64,000 nucleotides of DNA from Halobaculum roseum (lineage in GTDB: Archaea > Halobacteriota > Halobacteria > Halobacteriales > Haloferacaceae): NCBI RefSeq assembly GCF_019880245.1, contig NZ_CP082286.1:1754521-1818520 (forward strand), written 5' to 3'. Positions 50,122 to 58,219 of this stretch are shown here, piece by piece (positions within the stretch are counted from its first letter, which is position 1; each line of letters opens with the position of its first letter). Under the pieces are notes generated by a model that was not told the origin of the DNA, made no database searches, and saw only the letters and a program-made list of their open reading frames with translations. The position numbers and the translations under genes were made by a program.

Positions 50122-50622
50122 CTATACCTCGGGTGTGGGTAGTTCCGGCTCGGTCCGGTACGCCGCGACGTGCCAACGGTCCCTGAGCGATCCGTACACC
50201 GATTCGGTCAGGGATTGAGCGTCTCCGACTAACGACCGAACGTTCTCCGCCGGGAGGTCGCCCCGGTCCCCGGAGACGGAGACGATGTGGAGCCTGTTAA
50301 TGTAGTCGTAGAGCCCGTATAGATCCGACAGCTCTCGCTGTTCATCGTCGGTGAGATCGAACCGCAATTTCGGCGTTCGCGTCTCCAGTCTGTCCCGTGC
50401 CGTCGTTCGAAGTCCGTTGTGAATGACTCCGTCCCACGAGTCGCCACGGGTTCGGTCCGAGATCTTCTGTAGACTTCGGTAGTTCCGTCGTAGTTCGGTT
50501 AGGACCGAGTACTTGCTGCGCTGTCGTTCGATGGTGTTCGCGACGAGGTGATAGACGGCAGCGCCGGCCAGTGCGGACCCCGTGGATGATAGGAGTATCT
50601 GTGTGATACTGAACGTCGCCAT
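50122..50622 (-). CDS. Membrane-anchored helical protein of an AT-rich cassette
   Basis: A 166-residue protein with one N-terminal membrane helix (ITQILLSSTGSALAGAAVYHLV, about 5-26, in parts) followed by a soluble helical domain with coiled-coil character (RQRSKYSVLTELRRNYRSL) and a conserved-looking DLTDDEQRELSDLYGLYDYIN region. Codon use and base composition are much less GC-rich than in neighbours, which suggests transfer. I chose ATG 50622, four bases after the stop of the 96-residue partner; the frame upstream overlaps that gene. I do not recognise the family. Confidence 0.65.
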   Translation of the reverse strand: MATFSITQILLSSTGSALAGAAVYHLVANTIERQRSKYSVLTELRRNYRSLQKISDRTRGDSWDGVIHNGLRTTARDRLETRTPKLRFDLTDDEQRELSDLYGLYDYINRLHIVSVSGDRGDLPAENVRSLVGDAQSLTESVYGSLRDRWHVAAYRTEPELPTPEV

Positions 50623-50626
50623 TCGT

Positions 50627-50917
50627 TCACCCGATCTCCGATTCGATGTCGTCGAGGGTATCCCCGATCTCGTCGATATTGTCCCGTATCTCTCGGAGTA
50701 CTTGCGTGATGGGTGACAGCGATCCACTTCCCCCGGAACCACCGGATCCAGATCCTCCCATACCCGTCGATCCATCGTCGTCATTTCCGGGGAACGGTAC
50801 GACCTGATCTTGGTCAATTACGACGACGGGGTCCGCGTGGGCGAACAAACTGAGGATCTCCTCCTGCCGCTCTTCGATGCGATCGACTCTCTTCTCTAGT
50901 GGCTCGTCTGTCCCCAT
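50627..50917 (-). CDS. Small linker-rich coiled-coil protein of an AT-rich cassette
   Basis: A 96-residue protein: a charged helix (PLEKRVDRIEERQEEILSLF, about 6-25), a short segment with PVVVIDQDQVVPFPG, a Gly/Ser linker (about 52-68), and a second amphipathic helix (ITQVLREIRDNIDEIGDTLD). It has no membrane segment. It directly precedes the membrane-anchored protein, with four bases between, and the two most likely work together. Composition is AT-rich for this genome. The GTG at 50923 is an alternative start. Function unknown. Confidence 0.65.
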   Translation of the reverse strand: MGTDEPLEKRVDRIEERQEEILSLFAHADPVVVIDQDQVVPFPGNDDDGSTGMGGSGSGGSGGSGSLSPITQVLREIRDNIDEIGDTLDDIESEIG

Positions 50918-50923
50918 ACACAC

Positions 50924-50953
50924 AAATATAATAATTATTACACATAAATTTTT
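50924..50953 (-). promoter_or_regulatory. AT-rich promoter of the two-gene cassette
   Basis: About 30 bases with almost only A and T, including ATTATATTTG and AATTTATG on the minus strand, directly upstream of the 96-residue gene. It is the most AT-rich stretch in this part of the window and must include the cassette's TATA box. Confidence 0.6.
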
Positions 50954-50992
50954 GCTCCGATCGTTCCGTGATCGGTGTTCCTGGTCGAATAC

Positions 50993-51718
50993 TTAGTCCA
51001 TCGGCGCGAGTCGACGCAACACCGGGATCGACTCCAGCTTCCCGGCCGGCAGCGCGTCCCAGTCGACGCCGTCGGGTCGCGCGGGCGGGTCGCCGTCGCG
51101 GGCGTCCGCCGTCCGGATCGTCCGCTCGGGGGTGCAGATCAGGTCCAGCGGTACGTCGTGGGGCCCGAGGTCGACCTCCTCGTCGACGACCTGCATCCCG
51201 TGGACCGTCGTCGCCACCGCGGTCGCGTCGTCGACGGCGCCCAGCTCCGACAGCACGGCGAACTCCAGGTCGGCGAACCCCTCGCCCTTCCCGACCCGGC
51301 CGCCGGCCTCCGTGACGGCGACGCTCCCGGAGACGATCAGGTCGACGTGCGGGACCTCGTCGGGGCCGACGGGGACGCCGTGGGTCGAGGAGCCCGAGAC
51401 GGTCGTCGCCTCGTCGATGTCCGGCACCTCGTCGGGAGCGAGCCGGAGGAACGGCTCCTCCTCCCGGAGCCGCGGCACCGCCATGTAGACCGTCTTGCCC
51501 GCGCGCAGGGCCGCACGGCGGACCGGGAGCTGCGGCGCGTCCGGGTTCGCCTTGACCGCGTCGGCGTCGGCCCACTCCCCGGTCGCCGTGAGGCGATCGC
51601 GGGCGTCGTCGGCCCCCGCGAAGTTCGGGATCCGGCCGTGGGGCGGGAACGGGAACCGGGCCTCGCCCGACGCCTCCAAGTCGTCCCAGATCCGCTCGCG
51701 GAGGGGCTGTTTCTCCAT
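50993..51718 (-). CDS. 5-formyltetrahydrofolate cyclo-ligase
   Basis: A 241-residue MTHFS-family enzyme that converts 5-formyl-THF to 5,10-methenyl-THF with ATP. The N terminus is LRERIWDDLEASGEARFPFPPHGRIPNF, split across the first helices; GKTVYMAVPRLREEEPFL and the late VSGSVAVTEAGGRVGKGEGFADLE with the glycine loop are the family core. ATG 51718 is supported by a TATA-like GTTTTATC at 51743-51750. Divergent from the BMP lipoprotein. Confidence 0.88.
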   Translation of the reverse strand: MEKQPLRERIWDDLEASGEARFPFPPHGRIPNFAGADDARDRLTATGEWADADAVKANPDAPQLPVRRAALRAGKTVYMAVPRLREEEPFLRLAPDEVPDIDEATTVSGSSTHGVPVGPDEVPHVDLIVSGSVAVTEAGGRVGKGEGFADLEFAVLSELGAVDDATAVATTVHGMQVVDEEVDLGPHDVPLDLICTPERTIRTADARDGDPPARPDGVDWDALPAGKLESIPVLRRLAPMD

Positions 51719-51741
51719 GGTCGTGTGGGATGGCCCTCGCC

Positions 51742-51751
51742 TGATAAAACG
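51742..51751 (-). promoter_or_regulatory. TATA-like box of the cyclo-ligase gene
   Basis: Minus-strand CGTTTTATC, about 28 bases before the ATG, fits a leaderless promoter. Confidence 0.55.
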
Positions 51752-51926
51752 TCGCGCTCGACGCTGTGTGGCAAGGCTTGACCCGAGCCGAGCCGTCCCC
51801 CTGTCGCTGTCGCTCTCGCTCCGTCCGTCCCGCATGGGAAGGTACCGACTGCCCTCCCCGCGTAACCGGCAATTGATCCAACCTGTAGTAATGTTTTTGT
51901 GTAGGTTGCATGATCGTTCACCAGAG

Positions 51927-53165
51927 ATGAGAAATCCCGACGGTGACACCACGGACGACGTATCGCGTTCCGAGCCCTCCCGCCGTTCGGTCGACCGCCG
52001 CACCCTCCTCTCGTCGGGCGCGGCAGTCCTCGGCGGGACGGTCCTCGCCGGCTGTACGGGCGGCGGCGGGAACGGCGACGACGGAAACGGCGACGACGGA
52101 AACGGCGACGGCGGCGGGAGCGGTGACGGCGGCGGGAACGGCGACGACGGCGGCAACGGCGGCGACGATGGGGGCGACGGCGGCGACAATGGAGGCGAGA
52201 CGACGAACGTCGCCATCGTCTCCAGCCCGGCGGGGTTCGACGACAACGCGTTCAACGACCTCGCGCTGGAGGGGCTCCAGTCCGCCGCCGAGGAGTACGA
52301 CATCGAGATCAACGAGGTCGAGGAGACCGAGCAGGCCCAGTACCAGTCGACGCAGTCGGAACTGGCCGCCAGCGGCGACTACGACCTCATCGTGCTGGTG
52401 TCGTACAACCACACGGAGGCGCTCACCCAGAACGCCGTCGACTACCCCGACCAGAACTGGATGCTGATCAACGACCACGTCGACGAGCCGAACGTGGCCG
52501 GCTACACGTGGGCCAACCACGAGATGTCGTACCTCGCGGGCGTGCTCGGCGGGACGATGACGACCGAGGAGCTCTCACACGAGGGGAGCGAGACGAGCCC
52601 CGATTCCGCCCAGATCGGCTTCGTCGGCGGGGTCGACGGGTCGCTCATCAACGCCTTCGAGCGCTCGTACGTCGCCGGCGCCGAGTGGGTCAACTCCGAC
52701 GTCGAGGTCAACGTCGGCTACATCGGCGACTACACCGACACCGACACCGCGGCCGACATCGCCAGCTCGCAGTACGACGACGGCGCCGACATCGTCTACC
52801 ACGCCGCCGCCGCCGCGGGCCGGGGGGTCTTCGAGGCCGCCCAGAGCAACGGCCGCTTCGCCATCGGCGTCGACGCCGACCAGTCCGTGACGCTCCCGGA
52901 CTTCCAGGACGTCATCATCGGCTCGGCGGTCAAGTACATCAACGAGGGGACCCGCGAGGTCGCCGTCGCCGTCGCGGAGGGGAACTTCGAGTCGGTCACC
53001 GGTCCGAACACACTCGGGCTGGAGGAGGAGGGCGTCGACTGCGTCATCGGCCAGGCGTTCGAGGGCGAGCTTCCCGACGCCGTCTCGCAGAACCTCGACG
53101 AGGCCAAGCAGGGAATCGTCGACGGCGACATCGACGTTCCCTGTACCGCCTCCGGCTGCAACTGA
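51927..53165 (+). CDS. BMP-family substrate-binding lipoprotein of an ABC importer
   Basis: A 412-residue exported binding protein. Tat-type signal with lipobox DRRTLLSSGAAVLGGTVLAGC (Cys43, in parts), then a 45-residue Gly/Asn/Asp linker, typical of haloarchaeal lipoproteins. The body from about 92 (TTNVAIVSSPAGFDDNAFND) to the end is the BMP/PnrA-like type I fold, with IGFVGGVDGSLINAFERSYV and DIVYHAAAAAGRGVFEAA. Relatives bind purine nucleosides. It is first in the operon with the ATPase and two permeases. Confidence 0.93.
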   Translation: MRNPDGDTTDDVSRSEPSRRSVDRRTLLSSGAAVLGGTVLAGCTGGGGNGDDGNGDDGNGDGGGSGDGGGNGDDGGNGGDDGGDGGDNGGETTNVAIVSSPAGFDDNAFNDLALEGLQSAAEEYDIEINEVEETEQAQYQSTQSELAASGDYDLIVLVSYNHTEALTQNAVDYPDQNWMLINDHVDEPNVAGYTWANHEMSYLAGVLGGTMTTEELSHEGSETSPDSAQIGFVGGVDGSLINAFERSYVAGAEWVNSDVEVNVGYIGDYTDTDTAADIASSQYDDGADIVYHAAAAAGRGVFEAAQSNGRFAIGVDADQSVTLPDFQDVIIGSAVKYINEGTREVAVAVAEGNFESVTGPNTLGLEEEGVDCVIGQAFEGELPDAVSQNLDEAKQGIVDGDIDVPCTASGCN

Positions 53166-53223
53166 CCCGAACGCGTCGGGTTCTCCCACGATCGAGACTT
53201 CTCTATGACTCCCCTACTCCACC

Positions 53224-54903
53224 ATGACCGATAACGCGGGACCGCCCGCCGTCCGGCTCGACGGCATCACGAAACGCTTCGGCGACGTCGTCGCCAACGA
53301 CGGGGTCGACTTCACGCTCGAACGGGGCTCTGTTCACGCGCTCCTCGGCGAGAACGGCTCGGGCAAGACGACGCTGATGAGCGTCCTCTACGGGCTGTAC
53401 GACCAGGACGAGGGGACCATTGTCGTCGACGGCGAGGAACGGACGTTCGACTCCCCGCGGGACGCGATGGACGCCGGTGTCGGCATGATCCACCAGCACT
53501 TCCAGCTCGTGGGGCCGATGACCGTCCTCCAGAACGTGATCCTCGGCCACGAGCCGACCGAGAACGGCTTCGTCGACGAGTCGGACGCGCGCGAGGACAT
53601 CGAGGCGATCTGCGACCGGTACGGCTTCGACGTCGACGAACACCTCGACGAGCGCGTCGTCGACCTCGACCTCGGCGTGCGCCAGCGCGTCGAGATCGTC
53701 AAGAGCCTCTACCGGGGCGCGGAGATCCTCGTCCTCGACGAGCCGACGGCGGTGCTCACGCCCCAGGAGGTCGAGGGCCTCGTCGACGTGATGACCGACC
53801 TCGCCGCCGACGGCCGGTCGCTCGTGTTCATCACGCACAAGCTCGACGAGGCGCTGTCGGTCGCCGACGAGGTCACGGTCCTGCGCGACGGCGAGGCCGT
53901 CGGCACCGTCGACGCGGCCACCACGACCGAGCAGGAACTCGCCCGGATGATGGTCGGGCGCGAGGTGCTGTTCGACCGTCGCCCCCGCGAGACGGCGCCC
54001 GGCGACCCGATCCTCCGGACCGAGGGGCTCCGGGTCACGGGCGACCGCGGGCTCGAACAGGTGACCGACGTCGACCTCACGGTCCGCGAGGGCGAAGTCC
54101 TCGGGATCGCCGGGGTTCAGGGCAATGGCCAGACGGAACTGGTCGAGGCGATCACCGGGCTCCGGTCGGTCGACTCGGGAACCGTCAGCTTCGACGGCGA
54201 GGACGTCACCGGGCTGAGCCGCCGCGAGCGCATCCGCTCGGGGATCGTCTACATCCCGGAGGACCGCCAGACGGAGGGGCTGGTCCAGGACTACGACCTC
54301 GTTCGGAACGCGCTGCTGGGCAACCAGACCGTCGAGCCGTACGTCGAGCGAGGATTCATCGACTGGCCGGCGGTCCGCGAGCACGCGGCCGACATCGTCG
54401 ACGAGTACGACGTCCAGCCGCCGACCGTCGAGTCGGAGGCCGCGTCGCTGTCGGGCGGCAACCAGCAGAAGTTCATCGTCGGTCGCGAGATCGAACACGA
54501 CCCCGATGTCATCGTCGCCTCCCATCCGACCCGCGGCGTCGACATCGGCTCGATCGAGTTCATCCACGACCGACTGCTCGACCGCCGCGAGGAGGGGCTC
54601 GCGGTGCTGCTCGTCTCCTCGAAGCTGGAGGAGATACGGAAGTTATCGGACCGCATCGCGGTGATGTACGAGGGCGAGTTCATCGACACCGTCGACCCCG
54701 AGACCGTGACCGAGGAGGAACTCGGCCTGCTGATGGCCGGGCGTCGCCTCGACGGTGCCGACGCCGCCGACGGCGTGGGCGACGAGGGCGGCGCGGGCGA
54801 CGCCGACGACACGAGCGACGCCGGTAGCCCGGACGCGACGGCCGAGGCCGGGGAGTCCGACGACGGGTCCGCGACCGCTTCGGACTCCGAGGTGGAACGG
54901 TGA
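53224..54903 (+). CDS. ABC transporter ATP-binding protein, two-domain (nucleoside importer)
   Basis: A 559-residue protein with two ABC domains, like RbsA. First domain: Walker A GENGSGKTT (42-50), Walker B ILVLDEPTAVL, signature region LGVRQRVEI. Second domain: degenerate Walker A GVQGNGQTE, signature LSGGNQQK and Walker B-like VIVASHPTRGVD, as usual in BMP-linked importers where only one site hydrolyses ATP well. The last 50 residues are an acidic disordered tail. The stop overlaps the next gene's GTG start by three bases. Confidence 0.94.
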   Translation: MTDNAGPPAVRLDGITKRFGDVVANDGVDFTLERGSVHALLGENGSGKTTLMSVLYGLYDQDEGTIVVDGEERTFDSPRDAMDAGVGMIHQHFQLVGPMTVLQNVILGHEPTENGFVDESDAREDIEAICDRYGFDVDEHLDERVVDLDLGVRQRVEIVKSLYRGAEILVLDEPTAVLTPQEVEGLVDVMTDLAADGRSLVFITHKLDEALSVADEVTVLRDGEAVGTVDAATTTEQELARMMVGREVLFDRRPRETAPGDPILRTEGLRVTGDRGLEQVTDVDLTVREGEVLGIAGVQGNGQTELVEAITGLRSVDSGTVSFDGEDVTGLSRRERIRSGIVYIPEDRQTEGLVQDYDLVRNALLGNQTVEPYVERGFIDWPAVREHAADIVDEYDVQPPTVESEAASLSGGNQQKFIVGREIEHDPDVIVASHPTRGVDIGSIEFIHDRLLDRREEGLAVLLVSSKLEEIRKLSDRIAVMYEGEFIDTVDPETVTEEELGLLMAGRRLDGADAADGVGDEGGAGDADDTSDAGSPDATAEAGESDDGSATASDSEVER

Positions 54904-56033
54904 GCGATGACGGCCCGGGTCGGGCCCGCGCCCTGCTCGACGACGCCGCCGTCCGGATGCTGGAGGCGACCGCGCTCCAGCGGCTCGGCATCGCGATGGC
55001 CTCGACCGCGCTCGCGCTGGCGATCGGGCTGGTCGTCGTCGCCGCCGCGGGATACGACCCCGTGACGTTCCTCGCGGACGTGTTCGAGGGCGCCTTCGGC
55101 GACGAGAACTCGATCGGGCGGACGCTGAAGTTCACGACGATGTTCGTTCTCGTCGGCGTCGCCGTCGCGGTCGCGTTCCGCGCGGGCGTGTTCAACATCG
55201 GCGTTCAGGGGCAGTTCATCGTCGGCGGCTTCGCCACCGTCGTCTCCATCCTCTGGCTCGCGCCGCTGCTCCCCGCCGGCACCGTCGGCGGCATCGCGCT
55301 GCTCGTGCTCGGAACGCTCGCGGGCGTCGTCGCCGGCGGCCTCTACGCCGCGATCCCGGGCGCACTGAAGGCGTACGGCGACGCCAACGAGATCATCACG
55401 ACGATCATGCTGAACTTCATCGCGGTCGGCGTCGTCGGCTACCTCGTCGAGGGGCCGCTCCGCGGCGAGGGGAACCGTGCGCCCAACACCGCCCGCATCC
55501 CGGAGTACGTGTCGCTCCCGTCGGTCGTCTTCGACAGCCCCGACTTCTCGCTCGTGGGCCTCGCGGTCGCGCTCGTGGTCGTCGGGGTCGTCTCGGTCGT
55601 CATGATCCGCACGCGGGTCGGGTACGACATGGTGACGAGCGGCCACCAGGAGGCGGCCGCGACGTTCTCCGGCGTCGACGCCGGGCGGACCGTCGTCACG
55701 ACGATGGCGTTCTCGGGGATGGTCGCCGGCGTCGCCGGCGCGGTCTTCGCGATCATGATCCAGGGCTACTACAGCGACCCGGGCGGCGTCGCGACGTACG
55801 GCTTCGACGCCATCGCGGTCAGCCTGCTCGCGGCGAACAACCCGCTGGGCGTCGTCCCCGCCGCCCTGCTGTTCGGCGGGCTCGACTCGGCGGGGACCCA
55901 CATCGGCATCAACAGCGACGTACCCCCGCAGCTGATCGACGGGATCGTCGGGCTCGTCGTCCTGTTCGTGGCCGCCCCGGAGCTGTTTCGGATGGCCGCC
56001 CGGCGGACGGGCCTCGGGGGTGAGCGCCGATGA
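54900..56033 (+). CDS. ABC transporter permease 1 (BMP/nucleoside family)
   Basis: A 377-residue permease of the branched-chain amino acid/nucleoside permease family (BPD_transp_2) with about nine membrane helices. The characteristic VFNIGVQGQFIVGGF, IPGALKAYGDANEIITTIMLNFIA (in parts) and YGFDAIAVSLLAANNPLGVV segments are present. GTG start overlaps the ATPase stop; its stop overlaps permease 2 by four bases. Confidence 0.92.
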   Translation: MSDDGPGRARALLDDAAVRMLEATALQRLGIAMASTALALAIGLVVVAAAGYDPVTFLADVFEGAFGDENSIGRTLKFTTMFVLVGVAVAVAFRAGVFNIGVQGQFIVGGFATVVSILWLAPLLPAGTVGGIALLVLGTLAGVVAGGLYAAIPGALKAYGDANEIITTIMLNFIAVGVVGYLVEGPLRGEGNRAPNTARIPEYVSLPSVVFDSPDFSLVGLAVALVVVGVVSVVMIRTRVGYDMVTSGHQEAAATFSGVDAGRTVVTTMAFSGMVAGVAGAVFAIMIQGYYSDPGGVATYGFDAIAVSLLAANNPLGVVPAALLFGGLDSAGTHIGINSDVPPQLIDGIVGLVVLFVAAPELFRMAARRTGLGGERR

Positions 56034-57079
56034 GCGTCGCCGGCTACGTCGAGCGCAACCGGCTCGGGATCGGCGGCGCCGTCGCGACGATCCTGGCGGC
56101 GCTGGCACTGGCGGTCGCGTTCGACCTGCCGGTCGAGAGCATCGTGACGGTCGGGTTCGTCGAGCGGTCGCTCCAGGCGGCCACGCCCATCGCGCTGGCG
56201 GCCATCGGCGGGCTGTACGCCGAGAAGAGCGGCGTGTTCAACATCGGCCTCGAGGGGTTCATGATCCTCGGGGCGGCGAACGCGGCGGCGTTCGTCTGGC
56301 TCATCGGCGGCGAGTCGCCGACGCAGGGCGACCTCTGGCTCGCCATCGTCGCCGCGGTCCTGGTGAGCCTGGTGTACACGCTGCTGTTCGCCGTGCTGCT
56401 CGTCCGGTACCGGGCCGACCAGATCGTCGCCGGGCTCGCCGTCTGGTTCATCGGGCTCGGGTTCGGGCCGTTCTCGGCGGTGCTGATCTGGGGCAACCGG
56501 AACAGCCCCGGGCTGGTGAGCGTGAACGACCTGACGGTGCCGGTGCTCGCGGACGTGCCGGTTCTCGGGCCGATCCTCTTCGATACCTCGCCGCTGGTGC
56601 TCGCCACGGCCGTCGTCGCCGTCGTCGCCTGGGTGTTCCTGTACCGGACCCGGTACGGCTACTGGATCCAGGCCGCCGGCGAGAACCCCGAGGCGCTGGA
56701 CACCGCCGGGGTGAACGTCAGGCGCGTGCGTTACGCGTCGGTGCTGTTCTCCGGGGCGATGGCCGGCCTCGCCGGCGCGGTGCTGTTCGCCCACGCGGGG
56801 TCGTTTACCGGCACCGGCGACACGATGGTCAACGGCCGCGGCTGGATCGGCATCGTCGCGTACCTGTTCGGCAACTACAACCCCGTCGGCGCGGCCGCGG
56901 CCGCGCTGCTGTTCGGCGGGCTGGACATGCTGCAGATCCAGTTCCAGACGGCCGGGATCGAGCTGCCGAACCGGCTCGTGAACCTGTTCCCGTACGTGGC
57001 GGTCGTGATCGTGTTGACCGTCTGGGGCTCCACGCGGATGCCCTCGGCGGTCGGCGAGTCCTACGAGACGGAGGAGTGA
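56030..57079 (+). CDS. ABC transporter permease 2 (BMP/nucleoside family)
   Basis: A 349-residue partner permease with about nine helices. VFNIGLEGFMILGAANAAAF and GWIGIVAYLFGNYNPVGAAAAALLFG (in parts) match the second subunit of BMP-type importers. Together with the lipoprotein and the ATPase it makes a complete importer. The stop codon lies in the left arm of a strong hairpin. Confidence 0.92.
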   Translation: MSVAGYVERNRLGIGGAVATILAALALAVAFDLPVESIVTVGFVERSLQAATPIALAAIGGLYAEKSGVFNIGLEGFMILGAANAAAFVWLIGGESPTQGDLWLAIVAAVLVSLVYTLLFAVLLVRYRADQIVAGLAVWFIGLGFGPFSAVLIWGNRNSPGLVSVNDLTVPVLADVPVLGPILFDTSPLVLATAVVAVVAWVFLYRTRYGYWIQAAGENPEALDTAGVNVRRVRYASVLFSGAMAGLAGAVLFAHAGSFTGTGDTMVNGRGWIGIVAYLFGNYNPVGAAAAALLFGGLDMLQIQFQTAGIELPNRLVNLFPYVAVVIVLTVWGSTRMPSAVGESYETEE

Positions 57080-57101
57080 CGCCCCTCCGTCGGGGCGTCA
57101 C
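57076..57101 (+). terminator. Perfect 10-base-pair hairpin at the end of the ABC operon
   Basis: GTGACGCCCC (57076-57085) pairs perfectly with 57092-57101 around a six-base loop. The stem includes the stop codon of permease 2. No T-tract follows, so it may act as an RNA 3' end or stability element rather than an intrinsic terminator. Confidence 0.55.
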
Positions 57102-57107
57102 CCGCGG

Positions 57108-57117
57108 CGCTTAACCG
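57108..57117 (+). promoter_or_regulatory. TATA-like box of engB
   Basis: GCTTAACC, about 27 bases before the engB ATG and a few bases after the hairpin, gives a leaderless promoter. Confidence 0.55.
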
Positions 57118-57139
57118 GCGCGGCGGTCCACCAACGGAC

Positions 57140-57772
57140 ATGACCTTCGAGGGGCGGCCGAACCGGGACGCCGAGGTGGTGCTCGTCGGGCGCTCGAACG
57201 TCGGCAAGTCGACGCTGATGCGCGAGCTGACCGGCCACGACGTGTCCACGGGCAAGAAGCCGGGCGTCACGCGCCGGCCGAACCACTTCGACTGGACCGG
57301 CCAGTCGTTCATGTTCACCGACCTGCCCGGCTTCGGGTTCATGTCCGGCGTCGAGGAGGAGCAACGGGAGGCGATCAAGACGGACGTGGTCCGCTACGTC
57401 GAGGACAACGCCGACTCGATCATCGCGGGCGTGCTCGTCGTCGACGGGAAGTCGGTGATCGACATCATCGACCGCCACAGCGACACGGGCGAGATCCCCC
57501 ACGACGTGGAGCTGTTCGGGTTCCTGCAGGACGTGGACGTGGCGCCGGTCGTCGCGGTGAACAAGATGGACAAGGTGGACGACCGCGACGAGCGCCTGAA
57601 CGAGCTGTGCGACCGGCTGGGGCTGTACCCGCCGTGGCAGCAGTGGTCGGGCGAGGGCGGCACGATCGCGCCGATCACCGCCAAGAACGGGAGCATCGAG
57701 CCGCTGAAGGAGGCGCTGCGCGGGCACTTCCGGGAGGCGAAGCGCGACGACCTGCTGCAGTTCGTGAAGTAG
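57140..57772 (+). CDS. engB: EngB-type GTP-binding protein
   Basis: A 210-residue TrmE-Era-EngA-EngB-Septin GTPase. G1 is GRSNVGKS (17-24), the switch contains [15 protein letters not shown]3 DLPGFGF and G4 NKMD. In bacteria EngB assists 50S assembly; the archaeal role is likely similar. It starts 60 bases after the ABC operon. Confidence 0.92.
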   Translation: MTFEGRPNRDAEVVLVGRSNVGKSTLMRELTGHDVSTGKKPGVTRRPNHFDWTGQSFMFTDLPGFGFMSGVEEEQREAIKTDVVRYVEDNADSIIAGVLVVDGKSVIDIIDRHSDTGEIPHDVELFGFLQDVDVAPVVAVNKMDKVDDRDERLNELCDRLGLYPPWQQWSGEGGTIAPITAKNGSIEPLKEALRGHFREAKRDDLLQFVK

Positions 57773-57836
57773 TATAGTCGGTCGGATTCGAGGACTCGAC
57801 AGTCGGACTTGTCGATGGTGGCTCTGTGCCGTAGCA

Positions 57837-58062
57837 CTCGAAAGCCCCCGGGGCGCTGGACTCCCGCGACTCGCTGTCGTTCGAAAGACCGGCTCCGCCG
57901 GTCTTTCGTGATGACGAGACGGCGAAGCCGTCTCGAACCACGCTCCTCGGTCGCTCACTCCGTTCGTTCCCTGCGGTGCTTGCGTCGTCGGGGTTCGTGC
58001 AGCGCCCCGGCCCCTTTCAGTCCCACCCGCCGGCCGCTCCGCGCCATGCCCTCCCCAGCCGA
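57837..58062 (-). repeat. Dispersed repeat element, copy 2
   Basis: On the minus strand this carries the same ordered blocks as copy 1: TCGGCTGGGGAGG (58050-58062), the 22-base block containing GTGGGACTGAAAGGGGCC (58008-58029), GACGACGCAAGCAC (57976-57989) and GGGGGCTTTCGAG (57837-57849). The gap between the last two blocks is 126 bases here and 47 in copy 1; the extra length includes two perfect hairpins. Confidence 0.7.
57882..57935. repeat. Two adjacent perfect hairpins inside repeat copy 2
   Basis: Hairpin 1 has a 12-base-pair stem (57882-57893 with 57897-57908; CGAAAGACCGGC) and a three-base loop. Hairpin 2 has a 9-base-pair stem (57915-57923 with 57927-57935; CGAGACGGC) and the loop GAA. 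Both read the same on either strand and are absent from copy 1. Confidence 0.65.
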
Positions 58063-58219
58063 CTGCGGTGCTCGGCTCGCCTCGCGAGCCTGCGCTCCTC
58101 GCCCCTCGCGCGCTCCCGGCCGCGACGGAGCGCGGCCGGCACGCGCCGACGACTCTTCCCCTTCGACCCCGACAGAGTACGAGCGTTTATCCCGCAGAAC
58201 GCCTCACCTCCCCACAGCA

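Larger units (their letters stand above)
57773..58219. other. 447-base spacer holding dispersed repeat copy 2
   Basis: No gene is convincing between engB and the DHH-family gene, although several frames stay open because of GC content. Most of the spacer is the repeat element described separately; the right end holds GTTTAT (58185-58190), a TATA-like box about 30 bases before the next ATG. Confidence 0.6.

Noticed and set aside
52053-52200. Repetitive GGCGACGACGGAAAC-type DNA in the BMP lipoprotein gene
   Set aside because: It encodes the Gly/Asn/Asp linker after the lipobox cysteine, which is ordinary in haloarchaeal lipoproteins.
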